From Brevibacillus daliensis (lineage in GTDB: Bacteria > Bacillota > Bacilli > Brevibacillales > Brevibacillaceae): DNA of 64,000 bases. This document shows positions 33,701 through 42,190 of this stretch, in pieces. Every line of letters begins with the position of its first letter. Positions within the stretch are counted from its first letter, which is position 1. The DNA lies in assembly GCF_021245735.1 (NCBI RefSeq), contig NZ_JAJISB010000014.1, positions 1 through 64,000 of the forward strand, read 5' to 3'. Under the pieces are notes generated by a model. The model made no database searches, had not been told where the DNA came from, and saw only the letters and a list, made by a program, of their open reading frames with translations. The position numbers and the translations under genes were made by a program.

Positions 33701-33871
33701 ATCTTCTGCTCCAGCAACTGTTGGTATTACGGATAGTGCTAGGGCACTCACCAATAAGCTATTAACAACCTTTTTCATAACCTTAGGTTCTCCTCCTCTG
33801 GTATATAACAAATTATTTTGGGATATCTTATTACTAGATGTCTCTTTCTTTTTCCAGCCCGAATCCTGCAA
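30722..33871 (-). CDS. SLH-domain S-layer protein (middle-wall-protein type) with two tandem starts
   Basis: This is the anchoring S-layer subunit. From the ATG at 33778 it has 1018 residues: signal peptide (MKKVVNSLLVSALALSVIPTVAGA), three SLH motifs within about residues 25-190 (RLSALGLIKGNETG, FKGWVSIAVNEKLIVGYADKTF, IAVASELGISQGVSIDPNKAATR), then a long acidic, Lys/Asp-rich beta-strand region. A TTG 93 nt upstream (33871) has a near-perfect AAAGGAGGTGA site and adds 31 residues, while the ATG has its own GAGGAGG at 13 nt. This duplicates the two-start design I recall for the B. brevis 47 mwp gene. The SLH domains bind pyruvylated wall polymer. Confidence 0.92.
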   Translation of the reverse strand: MQDSGWKKKETSSNKISQNNLLYTRGGEPKVMKKVVNSLLVSALALSVIPTVAGAEDAATPVKLDPQMEKVVQRLSALGLIKGNETGDLQLDKTITRAEFATIMVRSVGKAEAAQNATFVPYFKDVTASDWFKGWVSIAVNEKLIVGYADKTFKPNNDVNYAQAVTMMVRALGYDLYAQQKGEWPNSHIAVASELGISQGVSIDPNKAATRGDIFKMLDNSLTVDIAKQSSWGTNNDFQILKGRNLLNEYLQVNVYDTKWTQTGNNKPEDLPVVTNVPVIGLGKLAANEVEFTGSNAFNKTKYVVTEGINANDFIGQHVQVWVKNRDNTVIWMEDSESETVVKDRLDSLYIKSKEVKDDVKEADLADALDDGDVSVELVNGKKYDLAKDVTLTYNYQRIGDSEKKVAEALKGMVKYLDEYSIKVVLDQKGKVSYLYIVDDKTVDRNWVENKFGSETVKSVSTKEIKTLVGKDLSLKDLEEGKDYLVFLDGKPAKLADLKENDTYSAYRPDGDKDKLLIFANRTMIEGKVEEVKLYTDAKKNRIRINGKDYKLNKASYKYDEKKDAVNEITNDEIKSLDGTNVKLFLDSAGTVRHIEALEANARKQTAVVSRSAQYDKINNEYVFTVVTEKGKKKKLELDPSDIRDAKGNKFGKNDVDKLQISADQPVVVKVEFDADDKVKEVRLVDSSDLKEVKNWRDNSNKDKNRVTIGSKTYDLASDASFFDLTRFKAADDEYTNVKMLKWKSIAEKKATVWALVDGSELDAAFVLDADSLASTSEFGFVTGATYNNGKDYLEMNYLDEDGKWVSKKFKYEGDKPAQFRDHFVRFTATNEDEIDEDDIYKLVSTKPDAPDMRLDDDAAKADLTVKAPIFVDDIKGKIIHFGKEEYRTDSDTIYLDIDGEEVGQINEDDYAFVFSGEDDEVLEFVLIVTDESEVDEKDWDMKKFLDGKPGPVDPDPEYIDFTNNTYEKYAGGLYLYGIAGELTGKAAEGTSVTIKVGSVTKTVDVKDAKFSAGIWSDAGAALETKATVTVYKGSEKIHEEDVKIVESK

Positions 33872-33938
33872 GCGCGTTTCACCTCCTTTCGCAGGATCGC
33901 TTTATTGAAAGAATAACTTCTTCATACTTCCATGCATT

Positions 33939-33967
33939 AAACTAGCGAATCGTGTCTAAAAGTGCAA
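33939..33967 (-). promoter_or_regulatory. S-layer operon promoter, proximal
   Basis: TTGCAC, a 17-nt spacer, then TAGTTT on the minus strand, about 70 nt before the TTG start. Confidence 0.55.
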
Positions 33968-33975
33968 CAGTCATT

Positions 33976-34004
33976 AGTGTATCATAGTTGCTAGACTTCG
34001 TGAA
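33976..34004 (-). promoter_or_regulatory. S-layer operon promoter, middle
   Basis: TTCACG, a 17-nt spacer, then TACACT on the minus strand; moderate match to sigma-A boxes. Confidence 0.4.
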
Positions 34005-34143
34005 TCCTTTTTTAGGAATTTAGCCGCAATTGCTTCGACATTCTATTAAACGTGTTTTAGCTTAAAAAGTTGCGGTGATTCAAAAAAATTTTTTAAAAAA
34101 CTTCTCTTATCCCATTTTTTAGGGACGTCTTACTACAAAAATC

Positions 34144-34172
34144 ATTATAATATTGCCAAATCTGGCTGTCAT
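34144..34172 (-). promoter_or_regulatory. S-layer operon promoter, distal
   Basis: ATGACA, a 17-nt spacer, then a perfect TATAAT on the minus strand; the best sigma-A match of the three. Confidence 0.65.
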
Positions 34173-34245
34173 CAACATCTTTTTACCAATTTTCCAAGTG
34201 AAACTTTGTCAGAAATTCGCGAAGCTTCCTATATTTCCAGTTTAT

Positions 34246-35439
34246 CTAGTGACCTCCACCGGATACTGGCAGGTAAATCGCGTTTTCGAATTGCATTACA
34301 GCAAGGTTCAATTGGTGTACACGTTGCTGATAACTGGATTCACTCTTCGAAAGTTCTTCTCCGGCACCCATAACCTCAATTGCCGTTGCCAGCCCATTCT
34401 CGAAACGCAGTTTGCTCAAGCGATAGTTTTCTTCTGCTGCCTCTTTACCCTTTTTCAGAGCATCTAACGCATTCTTTACCGAATCAACCTGGTAATGTGC
34501 CTGCATCAGATCCACTTTCACTTGTTCCTTGGTTTGTTCCACATCCAGTTTTACTTGTTCCATCTTATTTTTTGCCAGACGAGCAGCAAAACCGTACATG
34601 GTGGCATACTCGTCGATGACTTTCAGCTCTTTCTCTGCTAGCACTACCTGTTGCTCTGCCTGTTTCACATCAAGCCGCTCTTTCAATGCTTTGTCGATAG
34701 CTGGCTGCAATGCGATAACATCAGTCTTGATATTAGTAGAGTTGGTTAGTAGCTCCCATTTCTTGTTTAAGTCTACGCCCATGAACTTGTTTAAATTCAG
34801 GCGTGCTGTTTCAGCCTCAATTTCTGCCTGAGTTAAGGCAGCTTTCGCCTGAGCGAGGCCTGCCTCTGCTTGCAAGACTTCCGTTTTCGCACGCGTTCCT
34901 ACATCAAAGGCAGCATTTGCAATTTTTAATTGTGATTCAGAACGATCGAAACTGAGTTTTTTCAGATTCAATTCGTCTTGTGCATGTAACAGATCATAGT
35001 ACGCTTTTTCAGCACCTAGCTTATACTGTCCCTCAGACAACTCTACACTTAACTTGGAAAGCTGTGCACCAATTTCAGCACGCATTGTCTGAACATACTT
35101 GGCTTGAGCCGTGCCTAGATCCTGTACCCAGTCAGATTTAATCTTGTTACTTCCGAACTCTACTTGGTCAGACGTAATGTCCGCTGCAGCTGTTTCAAGT
35201 TTTTGCTTTTTCAGGCTTGTGTTGTTAGCAAGGGTCAGTTCAATTGCTTTTTCTACAGTCAATTGGTTATCTGCAATTTTCTTATCCTGCTTAGATACCT
35301 GTGACGCTGGCTGCTCCTGCTTCACCTCCGGCTTTGCCTCCTGAGGGGTTGCAGCAAAAGCCACTCCACCACTTGATGTCATGACCATCGCTGCTATGGT
35401 GAGCGCCATCCATTTTTGTTTGGAATAAGGAAAATTCAT
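34246..35439 (-). CDS. TolC-family protein in a Gram-positive
   Basis: The 397-residue protein has a signal peptide (WMALTIAAMVMTSSGGVAFA, cut before ATP), a short linker, then the TolC-type helical hairpin repeats: LTVEKAIELTLANNTSLKKQKLE and AKTEVLQAEAGLAQAKAALTQAEIEAETARLNLNKFMGV in the first half, and RLDVKQAEQQVVLAEKELKV and YRLSKLRFENGLATAIEVMGA in the second. In Gram-negatives TolC is the outer-membrane duct of exporters. This organism should have no outer membrane, so its task is unclear; no exporter or adaptor gene adjoins it. It lies upstream of the S-layer operon, in the same direction. Confidence 0.88.
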   Translation of the reverse strand: MNFPYSKQKWMALTIAAMVMTSSGGVAFAATPQEAKPEVKQEQPASQVSKQDKKIADNQLTVEKAIELTLANNTSLKKQKLETAAADITSDQVEFGSNKIKSDWVQDLGTAQAKYVQTMRAEIGAQLSKLSVELSEGQYKLGAEKAYYDLLHAQDELNLKKLSFDRSESQLKIANAAFDVGTRAKTEVLQAEAGLAQAKAALTQAEIEAETARLNLNKFMGVDLNKKWELLTNSTNIKTDVIALQPAIDKALKERLDVKQAEQQVVLAEKELKVIDEYATMYGFAARLAKNKMEQVKLDVEQTKEQVKVDLMQAHYQVDSVKNALDALKKGKEAAEENYRLSKLRFENGLATAIEVMGAGEELSKSESSYQQRVHQLNLAVMQFENAIYLPVSGGGH

Positions 35440-35741
35440 TTTTAATCTACTCCTTTAGCTCAATCATTTTTAATAATCTTTCTGGCTACGGTCACTTACT
35501 ATAATCATACGTTATCTATCAAAGAAAAGAGCAGTATCTCTTGACAATCTGTCAAACGCTACAATTGGTAGAATCAAGCTCAACCTTTATTATGCTTATC
35601 GGCTCATTCACTCTGATATGACAACTTTTTTCATAGAAGTGCCCCACACTTCATATGGAATACGAATATTCCTGCAAAAAATTTCAGCCTAGTTTGCAAC
35701 AAGGCTTATTTCTAGATATGCTTACCTATGGGGTGATTGAT
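35440..35741. other. Divergent intergenic region between the TolC-like gene and yigZ
   Basis: About 300 bp that must carry both divergent promoters. It contains the palindrome TTGACAATCTGTCAA at 35541-35555, a possible operator also holding a consensus -35 on each strand. No -10 at ideal spacing was found. Confidence 0.45.
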
Positions 35742-36395
35742 ATGTTACAACATTATAAAACCGTGGCCGGATATGGCGAGGACGAAATCGTCATCGATCG
35801 GTCACGTTTTATTGGATATGCACAGCGAGTTACCACAGAAGAAGAAGCTGTGGCGTTTATCGCCATGATTAAAAAGAAACATTGGGATGCTACCCATAAC
35901 TGTAGTGCATTTATCATCGGAGAGAACGACCAAATCCAACGTTCCAACGATGACGGCGAACCAAGTGGTACTGCCGGTAAACCTATTCTGGAATGCATAA
36001 AGAAAAACGGTGTAAAAGATACAGCCGTCGTGGTTACCCGTTACTTCGGTGGAATTAAGCTGGGTGCTGGCGGGTTAGTTCGAGCTTATACAGCAGGAAC
36101 TGTAACCGCGCTAAAGGCAGCCGGAATCGTTGCTCACATTCTACACCAGGAAGTCATCATTACGCTGGACTACCATTGGTGGGGAAAGATTGAGAACGAG
36201 CTTCGCCTTGGTAACCACCGCGTAGACGGGATTGATTATGCTGAATTGGTTGCTGTTCGTGTCCAATTGCCAGCAGGTGAAGAGATAGCCTTCATGGAAC
36301 GCATCACTGATCTGACGAATGGACAGGCTAGACTTGAGCTAGGTAATAAAGATTATATCGAACTGCCAGTCGAAGCCATTCAGGATACCGAGTAA
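35742..36395 (+). CDS. yigZ: YigZ/IMPACT family protein
   Basis: The 217-residue protein has the IMPACT N-terminal domain (SRFIGYAQRVTTEEEAVAFIAMIKKKHWDATHNCSAF, then RSNDDGEPSGTAGKPIL and VTRYFGGIKLGAGGLVRAY) and the smaller DUF1949-like C-terminal domain. YigZ homologues are thought to act on translation or RNA; their exact reaction is unsettled. A start 29 codons upstream is possible, but the ATG at 35742 follows GGGGTGA and gives the family length. It is one of the few plus-strand genes, monocistronic with its own terminator. Confidence 0.93.
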   Translation: MLQHYKTVAGYGEDEIVIDRSRFIGYAQRVTTEEEAVAFIAMIKKKHWDATHNCSAFIIGENDQIQRSNDDGEPSGTAGKPILECIKKNGVKDTAVVVTRYFGGIKLGAGGLVRAYTAGTVTALKAAGIVAHILHQEVIITLDYHWWGKIENELRLGNHRVDGIDYAELVAVRVQLPAGEEIAFMERITDLTNGQARLELGNKDYIELPVEAIQDTE

Positions 36396-36535
36396 CATTT
36401 AGTTTATGGACAAACATTTTTGCAAGTAACCATATTATATAGAAGAAACTCATTTTGACTCTGATATGTTAGACGCTCCAAGTTGCAGATAGGTTGCGCC
36501 CAACTATTGGATAATAACCTTAACTTTCTCTGAAG

Positions 36536-36560
36536 AGCCTCTTAAGAAGTGGCTTTTTTC
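36536..36560 (+). terminator. Terminator of yigZ
   Basis: AGCCTCTT and AAGTGGCT pair with one T-T mismatch around AAG and run into TTTTTTC, 140 nt after the yigZ stop. Confidence 0.55.
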
Positions 36561-36600
36561 TTTGGAAAGCGGCGGAATAACTTGAACAAAAATCTTCATC

Positions 36601-37092
36601 CTACTTTAGTGGAGAAAACCAGCTTCTCTTTTCACACTTTGCTAAGAGTCTTCGCCCCAAATGGGGTTAGACTGTCCGCTCCGCACTATTCATCGGGGAA
36701 GCTCACAACGAAGTCTTCACTGTAAGACTTGCTGGGGCTCGCTTCTTTTTCCCGATGAATAGTGCTCCGCTGGGTCGGCCTACGCCAAGTCGCTCTGTGT
36801 GAAAAGAGAAGCTGGTTTTTTCATGCTTTTGGTTTTAATTGTATTTTTTCTTTCCACAGTAGCCCTTGGCAGAAGAAGCACATTTTTTGGCTAGAACTAT
36901 TTAAGGTCCTACCTAGCTACACAGCAAAGAGTGCGGATTAAAAAGCGCAACCCATGAGATACTGCGTAGCACTTTCGTCTTTTTGCGCTTTCCGCACTAT
37001 TTGCTGTGTAGCGGACAGTCTCAGCATCCTTGCTGGACCTTAACGAGTTCACGGACAAAAAATGTGCTTCTTCTGCCAACCCACTACAGTAG
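36601..37092. repeat. ~490-bp two-hairpin repeat element, copy A
   Basis: The ends CTACTTTAGTGG and CCACTACAGTAG are inverted (11 of 12). Inside are two large imperfect hairpins. The first is closed by AACCAGCTTCTCTTTTCACAC and its complement near 36800. The second is closed by GCAGAAGAAGCACATTTTTTG (in part) and CAAAAAATGTGCTTCTTCTG. Short frames here are not genes. Other copies: 40479, 44673, 51721. Confidence 0.85.
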
Positions 37093-37113
37093 TCATTAAG
37101 ATCATTCAAATTA

Positions 37114-37144
37114 CAAAAAAGAGCCACTTCTTACGAAGCGACTC
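37114..37144 (-). terminator. Terminator of the tagA-tagO unit
   Basis: GAGTCGCTTC and GAAGTGGCTC form a 10-bp stem with two G-U pairs around GTAA, followed by six T on the minus strand, directly after the tagO stop. Confidence 0.85.
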
Positions 37145-37151
37145 CCATTTA

Positions 37152-38282
37152 TTACTGACCTCTGCGGGTCGTATTATTAACCTTTTTCAATCGTAAACGC
37201 TGATACGTGTTAATGATTGGACGATTTTTCTTACCAACCAGTCCAACGATTTCAGTGACCATATGAATCACAAAACCCAGAACTGCCAGAATAATAAGCG
37301 TCATCCAAAAAGTGTGACCAGCCGTGTTTATCTGAGTTAAGAGAATCGCAGCTGCTCCAAAGAAAGCACTCATTCCATAGATCGTGATTACCGTCATCCG
37401 GTGAGACAATCCCATATTCAACAGACAATGATGCAAATGACCTTTATCTGCACTTGAGATTGGCTTGTTGTTCAGCAAGCGACGCACAATCGCAAAGAAT
37501 GTATCCCAGAGTGGTACACCTAGAACGACGATCGGGATGATAAAGGAAACAAATACCGCTTCCTTAAAGCCCATGATCGAAAGGGCAGCTAGGTTAAATC
37601 CAAGGAACAATGCTCCTGTATCACCCATAAAGATTTTGGCTGGATGGAAATTGAAGTACAAGAACCCGATGATCGCTCCGAACAAAATGAAGCTGTACAT
37701 CGCAACGCCTGTATCCTTCATGATGATAGCCATAATCGCCATCGTCGCTGTTGCAATCGCTGATACACCTGCTGATAGACCATCTAGTCCATCAATCAGG
37801 TTAATCGAGTTGGTTACCCCAACGATCCAGACCATCGTGATAGGAATCGCTAGCCATGCTAACCATCCTTGAGTAAAATCAATACTATTTACGCCAAGCG
37901 GCAAGTTAACGACACCAATTTTGAGTCCGAATCCTGCAACAACAACTACTGTTGCTAACAATTGCCCGGCAAGCTTCCACTTAGGAGATAACTGATACTT
38001 GTCATCCAGAATCCCTGTTATCAGGATGATGACTCCCCCGATAAAAATCCCCATCATCTCTTTCGACAACAATTGCTGTGTCATTGGTGCGAATATCGCA
38101 AATGACACCACAAAACCTATAAATATCGCCAAACCGCCCATGCGGGGCATAATTTTCGTATGAACTTTTCTGTGATTTGGTGCATCAACCGCCCCAATTT
38201 TTTCAGCTAGTCGCTTCACATATGGGGTAGCGATAAAAGCTACGACCATTGAAGTTAACAGTCCGAGGACATAACTAGACAT
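37152..38282 (-). CDS. tagO: Undecaprenyl-phosphate GlcNAc-1-phosphate transferase (TagO/WecA-like)
   Basis: TagO begins wall polymer synthesis by loading GlcNAc-1-phosphate on undecaprenyl phosphate. The 376-residue membrane protein has about eleven hydrophobic segments and the family motifs: an Asp pair in [35 protein letters not shown] and the His-rich KGHLHHCLL. The ATG follows GGGG. It lies 23 nt after the TagA-like gene. In this organism the polymer is likely the secondary wall polymer that holds SLH proteins; that is inference. Confidence 0.93.
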   Translation of the reverse strand: MSSYVLGLLTSMVVAFIATPYVKRLAEKIGAVDAPNHRKVHTKIMPRMGGLAIFIGFVVSFAIFAPMTQQLLSKEMMGIFIGGVIILITGILDDKYQLSPKWKLAGQLLATVVVVAGFGLKIGVVNLPLGVNSIDFTQGWLAWLAIPITMVWIVGVTNSINLIDGLDGLSAGVSAIATATMAIMAIIMKDTGVAMYSFILFGAIIGFLYFNFHPAKIFMGDTGALFLGFNLAALSIMGFKEAVFVSFIIPIVVLGVPLWDTFFAIVRRLLNNKPISSADKGHLHHCLLNMGLSHRMTVITIYGMSAFFGAAAILLTQINTAGHTFWMTLIILAVLGFVIHMVTEIVGLVGKKNRPIINTYQRLRLKKVNNTTRRGQ

Positions 38283-38305
38283 GATGTTTCCCCTCTCTAC
38301 TGCGA

Positions 38306-39037
38306 TTAGGTTCGCTTATTTAACCGACCCCACAGCACTGCAACAATAAACTTTGGTATTGCCACTTGTCTTCTCCAGCGTGACGGTGTGGCTAGTAGAC
38401 GATAAAACCATTCCAGATGAATCGCTTGCCAAAATTTTGGCGCTCGCTTCACCTTTCCAGAGATGATATCCAGACTTCCTCCTACACCCATCGCTAAGTT
38501 AACAGGCAATGCCTCCCAGTGTTTAGCAATCCATTCATCTTGTTTTGGAGCTCCCATAGCGACAAAAAGTAATTCTGGCTTCTTTTCTCTAATGTCTGCC
38601 ACAATCTGCTTTTCCTGTTCCGAGTTAAAAAATCCATCTTGCCTTCCCACAATTCGTGCATGTGGATAACGTTCGGCAAGAATTTCTGCTGCTTTTTGGC
38701 TTACATCTGGCGCAGCACCCAAGAGGTAAACACCCCAGTTATTTTCATTAGCTTTCTCCATCAGGCTTACTAATAATTCAACGCCCGTAACTCGTTCTGG
38801 AATCGGCTGATTAGTCCAGCGTGCTGCTTTTACAATACCAATTCCATCTGGTGTGACGTGGGCTTGTTCAATAAGTTTCCTCATGGATGAATTCCCTTGA
38901 GCCATCATGACCATTTCCGGGTTGACCGTCATAACACGCGTCCGATTCCCCGCCTTAATCTCAGCCGTAAAATAATCGACTGTTTCCTGAAAACCCAGTT
39001 TAGAGAAAGGGACCCCAAGGATCCGAATGACGTTCAT
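38306..39037 (-). CDS. tagA: WecG/TagA/CpsF family glycosyltransferase
   Basis: TagA-type enzymes add the second sugar (usually ManNAc) to lipid-linked GlcNAc. The 243-residue protein shows [36 protein letters not shown] and [19 protein letters not shown], then [18 protein letters not shown]. The ATG at 39037 follows GGGGG at 8 nt; an open frame extends 28 codons further but those residues are not family-like. It precedes tagO in one transcription unit, linking steps one and two of wall polymer assembly. Confidence 0.92.
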   Translation of the reverse strand: MNVIRILGVPFSKLGFQETVDYFTAEIKAGNRTRVMTVNPEMVMMAQGNSSMRKLIEQAHVTPDGIGIVKAARWTNQPIPERVTGVELLVSLMEKANENNWGVYLLGAAPDVSQKAAEILAERYPHARIVGRQDGFFNSEQEKQIVADIREKKPELLFVAMGAPKQDEWIAKHWEALPVNLAMGVGGSLDIISGKVKRAPKFWQAIHLEWFYRLLATPSRWRRQVAIPKFIVAVLWGRLNKRT

Positions 39038-39163
39038 AATATATGCCCCCACTATATCTATTATGTAGGCAATCAGTATTAGGTTGCACGTAGCCAATTT
39101 TACTCTAAAAGAAAAGCACATTCAAGATAAATTCCGCGAATGTGCCTTGGTGTTTGCTGGGTA

Positions 39164-39613
39164 CTATTCCTGTTTGTTACCAATTGCAAACATAATTTCG
39201 CCTTCTGCTGCTATCTTTTCGCCTATACGTGCGACAGCATTTCCTTTGCCGACAGAACCACGTACACGGGTCATTTCTACTTCCAACACGAGTGTATCAC
39301 CCGGTTTTACCTGCTCCTTGAAGCGGAAGTTATCAATCCCTGCAAAAAAGGCTAATTTTCCTTTATTCTCTTCTTTACCTAAAATAGCTACCGCACCTAC
39401 TTGTGCTAACGCTTCAACAATCAGTACACCAGGCATTACGGGGTATCCAGGGAAATGCCCTTGAAAAAATGGTTCGTTCACGGTTACGTTCTTAATCCCC
39501 ACCGCTTTTTTCCCATATTCTACTTCAACAATACGGTCTACCAAAAGAAACGGGTAGCGATGCGGAATAATCTCCTGAATCTGTACAGTATCCAATACGG
39601 TTGTAAATTCCAT
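39164..39613 (-). CDS. fabZ: 3-hydroxyacyl-ACP dehydratase FabZ
   Basis: FabZ dehydrates 3-hydroxyacyl-ACP in fatty acid elongation. The hot-dog fold protein of 149 residues has catalytic His in [11 protein letters not shown] and Glu in [18 protein letters not shown]. The ATG follows GGAGGG. In B. subtilis fabZ (ywpB) is next to flhP, flhO and mbl; here pgsA, a repeat and epuA come between. Confidence 0.96.
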   Translation of the reverse strand: MEFTTVLDTVQIQEIIPHRYPFLLVDRIVEVEYGKKAVGIKNVTVNEPFFQGHFPGYPVMPGVLIVEALAQVGAVAILGKEENKGKLAFFAGIDNFRFKEQVKPGDTLVLEVEMTRVRGSVGKGNAVARIGEKIAAEGEIMFAIGNKQE

Positions 39614-39738
39614 CTAGATTCCCTCCACTTCCAATATTTCACCATGATTTTGACGAATGACATTACTCATATGTACTTACAATAACAGTATTCTCTTGCT
39701 CTTAACCGGGCAAGGGGTTTCTATAAGGGAGCACTTCG

Positions 39739-40275
39739 TTACGGAGTGCTCTTTTCATTCCAATCCTTATTTAACAAGAGGAATTTGGATAAATAAATCG
39801 CACTGGTTAAAAAGGAAAAAACGATAACCGCCCACAGCATCATTTCTCCATAAGGTATCTTAAACATGATCATCGTAAACACGATATAGAATAATACGGT
39901 TGTTACTTTCCCAAAAATATTGGCTGGCACGGTCTGCTTTCCTCGAAAGTGAAAAAAGGCAGACAAGACAATCATCGCAATATCTCTGAAGAAGAATACA
40001 GAAGCAGCCCAAATGCTGATCCGATCTGAAAGCAGAAAAGATAAAATAACTGCAATCATCATCAATTTATCAGCAAGCGGATCGAGCATTTTACCAATAG
40101 CAGTGACTAATTTATACTTACGTGCAATGTAACCGTCCGCCACATCCGTTATTCCAGCAAGGACCAGAATGAGATATGCCACAGTAATATGGTGTTCATA
40201 GCTTGAGAAAAAGACAGCTAGGTAGATCGGGACTAGTACAATGCGGAAGACTGCGAGCGCATTCGGGACATTCAC
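39739..40275 (-). CDS. pgsA: CDP-diacylglycerol-glycerol-3-phosphate phosphatidyltransferase-like (PgsA family)
   Basis: The 178-residue membrane enzyme has the full CDP-alcohol phosphotransferase motif: DG, AR eight residues before G, and then two Asp, in ADGYIARKYKL and GKMLDPLADK. It most likely makes phosphatidylglycerol phosphate, though other CDP-alcohol products cannot be excluded. The GTG at 40275 is 8 nt from GGAGG; the ATG five codons upstream overlaps that site. Its last codons lie in a GAGCACT hairpin. Confidence 0.88.
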   Translation of the reverse strand: MNVPNALAVFRIVLVPIYLAVFFSSYEHHITVAYLILVLAGITDVADGYIARKYKLVTAIGKMLDPLADKLMMIAVILSFLLSDRISIWAASVFFFRDIAMIVLSAFFHFRGKQTVPANIFGKVTTVLFYIVFTMIMFKIPYGEMMLWAVIVFSFLTSAIYLSKFLLLNKDWNEKSTP

Positions 40276-40478
40276 CGAACATACCTCCATTCATCCTCGC
40301 CTACATATAGTAAGGGAGATTCGTATACTTTTTAAACATTTATGACAATAAACAAGCTTTCTTATTATACCCTTTAGAAGGAAAGTAGATCAACTGTAAC
40401 TACACGGTTCAACTTACTCCTACAGTATGCTCTCCCTTAGAAAACTAGGATTTTTCATGGATGCTGCTCCATTTCATC

Positions 40479-40961
40479 CTGCTTTAGAGGAGAAAACCAG
40501 CTTCTCTTTTCACCCTTCGCTAAAAGTCTACGCCCCGCAAGGGGTTAGACTGTCCGCTCCGCACTAATTCTCGGGGAAGCTCAAAACGATGTATTCACTG
40601 TAAGACTTGCTGGGTTTCGCTTCTTTTTCCCGATAAATAGCGCTCCGCTGAGTTGGGCTTCGCCAAGGCGCTCTATGTGAAAAGAGAAGCTGGTTTTTCA
40701 GGGTGTTGGGGTTGGTTTTGCTTTACCTCTGAAGCCGTTTGCAGAAGAAGTACATTTTTTGTCCAGAACCTTTAAGGTCCTACCTAGCTACTGAGCAAAG
40801 AGGGCGGATTAAAAAGTGCAACCCTTGAGATTACTGCGTAGCATCACATCTTTTTGCGCTTTCCGAACTCTTTGCTCAGTAGCGGACAATATTTGCTTTC
40901 TTGCGGGACCTTAACAGTTCGCAGACAAAAAATGTGCTTCTTCTGCATACCCACTACAGTA
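40479..40961. repeat. ~485-bp two-hairpin repeat element, copy B
   Basis: Ends are CTGCTTTAGAGG and CCACTACAGTA. The order of internal hairpins is as in copy A. In the second hairpin the arm ACTGAGC pairs with GCTCAGT where copies A and D have ACACAGC with GCTGTGT or similar: two adjacent base pairs changed together on both sides. Confidence 0.85.
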
Positions 40962-40994
40962 TTTTATCAAGGAAGCAGTCCTTTCCCATACAGT

Positions 40995-41029
40995 AAAAAA
41001 ACGACCCTCTTCCAGAAGAAGAAAGTCGT
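40995..41029 (-). terminator. Terminator of the mbl-flhO-flhP-epuA unit
   Basis: ACGAC and GTCGT close a stem-loop with internal G-U pairs, followed by seven T on the minus strand, 18 nt after the last stop. Confidence 0.75.
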
Positions 41030-41046
41030 TATTATCCTAAGCAATA

Positions 41047-41292
41047 TTACGTGCCAGCAAACATTAAATCAAAGATATGCTTGTAGGTCTCTATGCTAAA
41101 TGCTTGCGAGAGAGGCATTTTCCCTAATACAGAGTACCCGATGGAAAGGCCTATTACCATAGAGAAAAATAGAAGTAATGGAACCATGCCCATCTTGAGT
41201 AGCCTCTTTGGCCAGCTTTTCTTCTCTTTTGGGGTACCATTCTCTTTTTTCACTGTGTCTTGTAGTTCTTGTCGTCCTTTCACCTGGCTCAC
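41047..41292 (-). CDS. EpuA-like small membrane protein (RNA polymerase beta-subunit-associated family name)
   Basis: The 81-residue protein has a basic N-terminus (KEKKSWPKRLLKM), one membrane helix (VPLLLFFSMVIGLSIGYSVLG) and a short outer tail (IETYKHIFDLMFAG). This is the EpuA family, which databases label DNA-directed RNA polymerase subunit beta although it is a small membrane protein of unproven function. The GTG start is 9 nt from GGAGG. It follows flhP by 29 nt. Confidence 0.82.
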   Translation of the reverse strand: MSQVKGRQELQDTVKKENGTPKEKKSWPKRLLKMGMVPLLLFFSMVIGLSIGYSVLGKMPLSQAFSIETYKHIFDLMFAGT

Positions 41293-41321
41293 TGCCCGGG
41301 TCCTCCAATCTATTCAGTAAA

Positions 41322-42167
41322 TTAACGGCTACGCAGCATATTGGCTGTGCTCATCATCTGATCACTGATGGACAAAGCTCGTGCATTTAATTGGTAAGCG
41401 CGCTGTGCCATCATCAGCTGGATCATTTCCTGATTCATTTCTACGTTGGAACCTTCCAGCATTCCTTGACGAATCGTTGTCTCATCTGGACGCAATGACT
41501 GTACATTAGCAAGACCAGCTACATCCGTCGCTACCAACAGCCTACCCTGACCTGCATGCTCATAATCATCCGGATTATTGATACGAATCAGTGAAATGGA
41601 GTCTGTTGTTGGAGCACCGTTTATCATGATTTGTCCAGTTGGACTAATCGAAAACTCCCCACCAGCTGGAATATCCAGTTCAACCTCTATTCCTCGATCA
41701 TCGACCAAGGTATCTCCTGAAGCTGTTACCAGATTATACAATCCATTACCTGCCATTTGCAAATGGAAATTACCATTACGCGTCGCATAATATTCTTCTA
41801 CAGGTTGACCATTTTCAAATCGAACTTGTCCATTAGCATCCAAAAACTGCTTGCGGACCATGAACATTCCGTTCCCCTCGATCATCAAATCGGTCGGATT
41901 ATCCGTCTGTTTCACACTGCCTTGTGCCATATTAAGACGAGTCATTCCCACTTTTACCCCACTGCCAATTGGCAATCCAGTAGCAGTCATACGGTCACTC
42001 TTGTCTTTATCAGGCTGCTTGTCCATTCTATCATACAATAACTCAGAGAACTGCGCATCTCGTGCTTTATATCCAACCGTATCGATGTTAGCCATATTAT
42101 TGGAAGTAACATCAATTACGTTCTGTACAGCTCTGAGTGCAGACGTACTAATATGAAGCGATTGCAT
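41322..42167 (-). CDS. flhP: Flagellar hook-basal body protein FlhP
   Basis: FlhP is a rod/hook-family protein of 281 residues. It has the N-terminal axial motif (STSALRAVQNVIDVTSNNMANIDTVGYK) and the C-terminal motif (LEGSNVEMNQEMIQLMMAQRAYQLNARALSISDQMM). In B. subtilis FlhO and FlhP are distal rod components. It follows flhO by 23 nt, and the order spoIIID-mbl-flhO-flhP is conserved. Confidence 0.94.
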   Translation of the reverse strand: MQSLHISTSALRAVQNVIDVTSNNMANIDTVGYKARDAQFSELLYDRMDKQPDKDKSDRMTATGLPIGSGVKVGMTRLNMAQGSVKQTDNPTDLMIEGNGMFMVRKQFLDANGQVRFENGQPVEEYYATRNGNFHLQMAGNGLYNLVTASGDTLVDDRGIEVELDIPAGGEFSISPTGQIMINGAPTTDSISLIRINNPDDYEHAGQGRLLVATDVAGLANVQSLRPDETTIRQGMLEGSNVEMNQEMIQLMMAQRAYQLNARALSISDQMMSTANMLRSR

Positions 42168-42190
42168 TATGATCCCCCTTCTCTAACCAG

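Larger units (their letters stand above)
33872..34245. promoter_or_regulatory. Multi-promoter leader region of the S-layer operon
   Basis: This 374-bp region has no gene. It holds three candidate sigma-A promoters for the S-layer operon (listed separately) spread over 230 bp, giving leaders of about 60 to 270 nt before the first start. An inverted CCGCAA/TTGCGG pair lies between the first two. Confidence 0.6.

Noticed and set aside
36601-37092. The repeated hairpins as a CRISPR array or a tRNA cluster
   Set aside because: There are no regular short direct repeats with unique spacers and no cloverleaf; these are inverted repeats of one ~485-bp unit.
39729-39755. Hairpin GAGCACT...AGTGCTC followed by TTTTC on the plus strand at the end of pgsA
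   Set aside because: No plus-strand gene ends here, and on the minus strand the sequence after the stem is not T-rich; not called as a terminator.
40436-40448. TTAGAAAACTAGG beside repeat copy B as another 88-bp element
   Set aside because: Only about 13 nt resemble the element's left end and no hairpin or right end follows.
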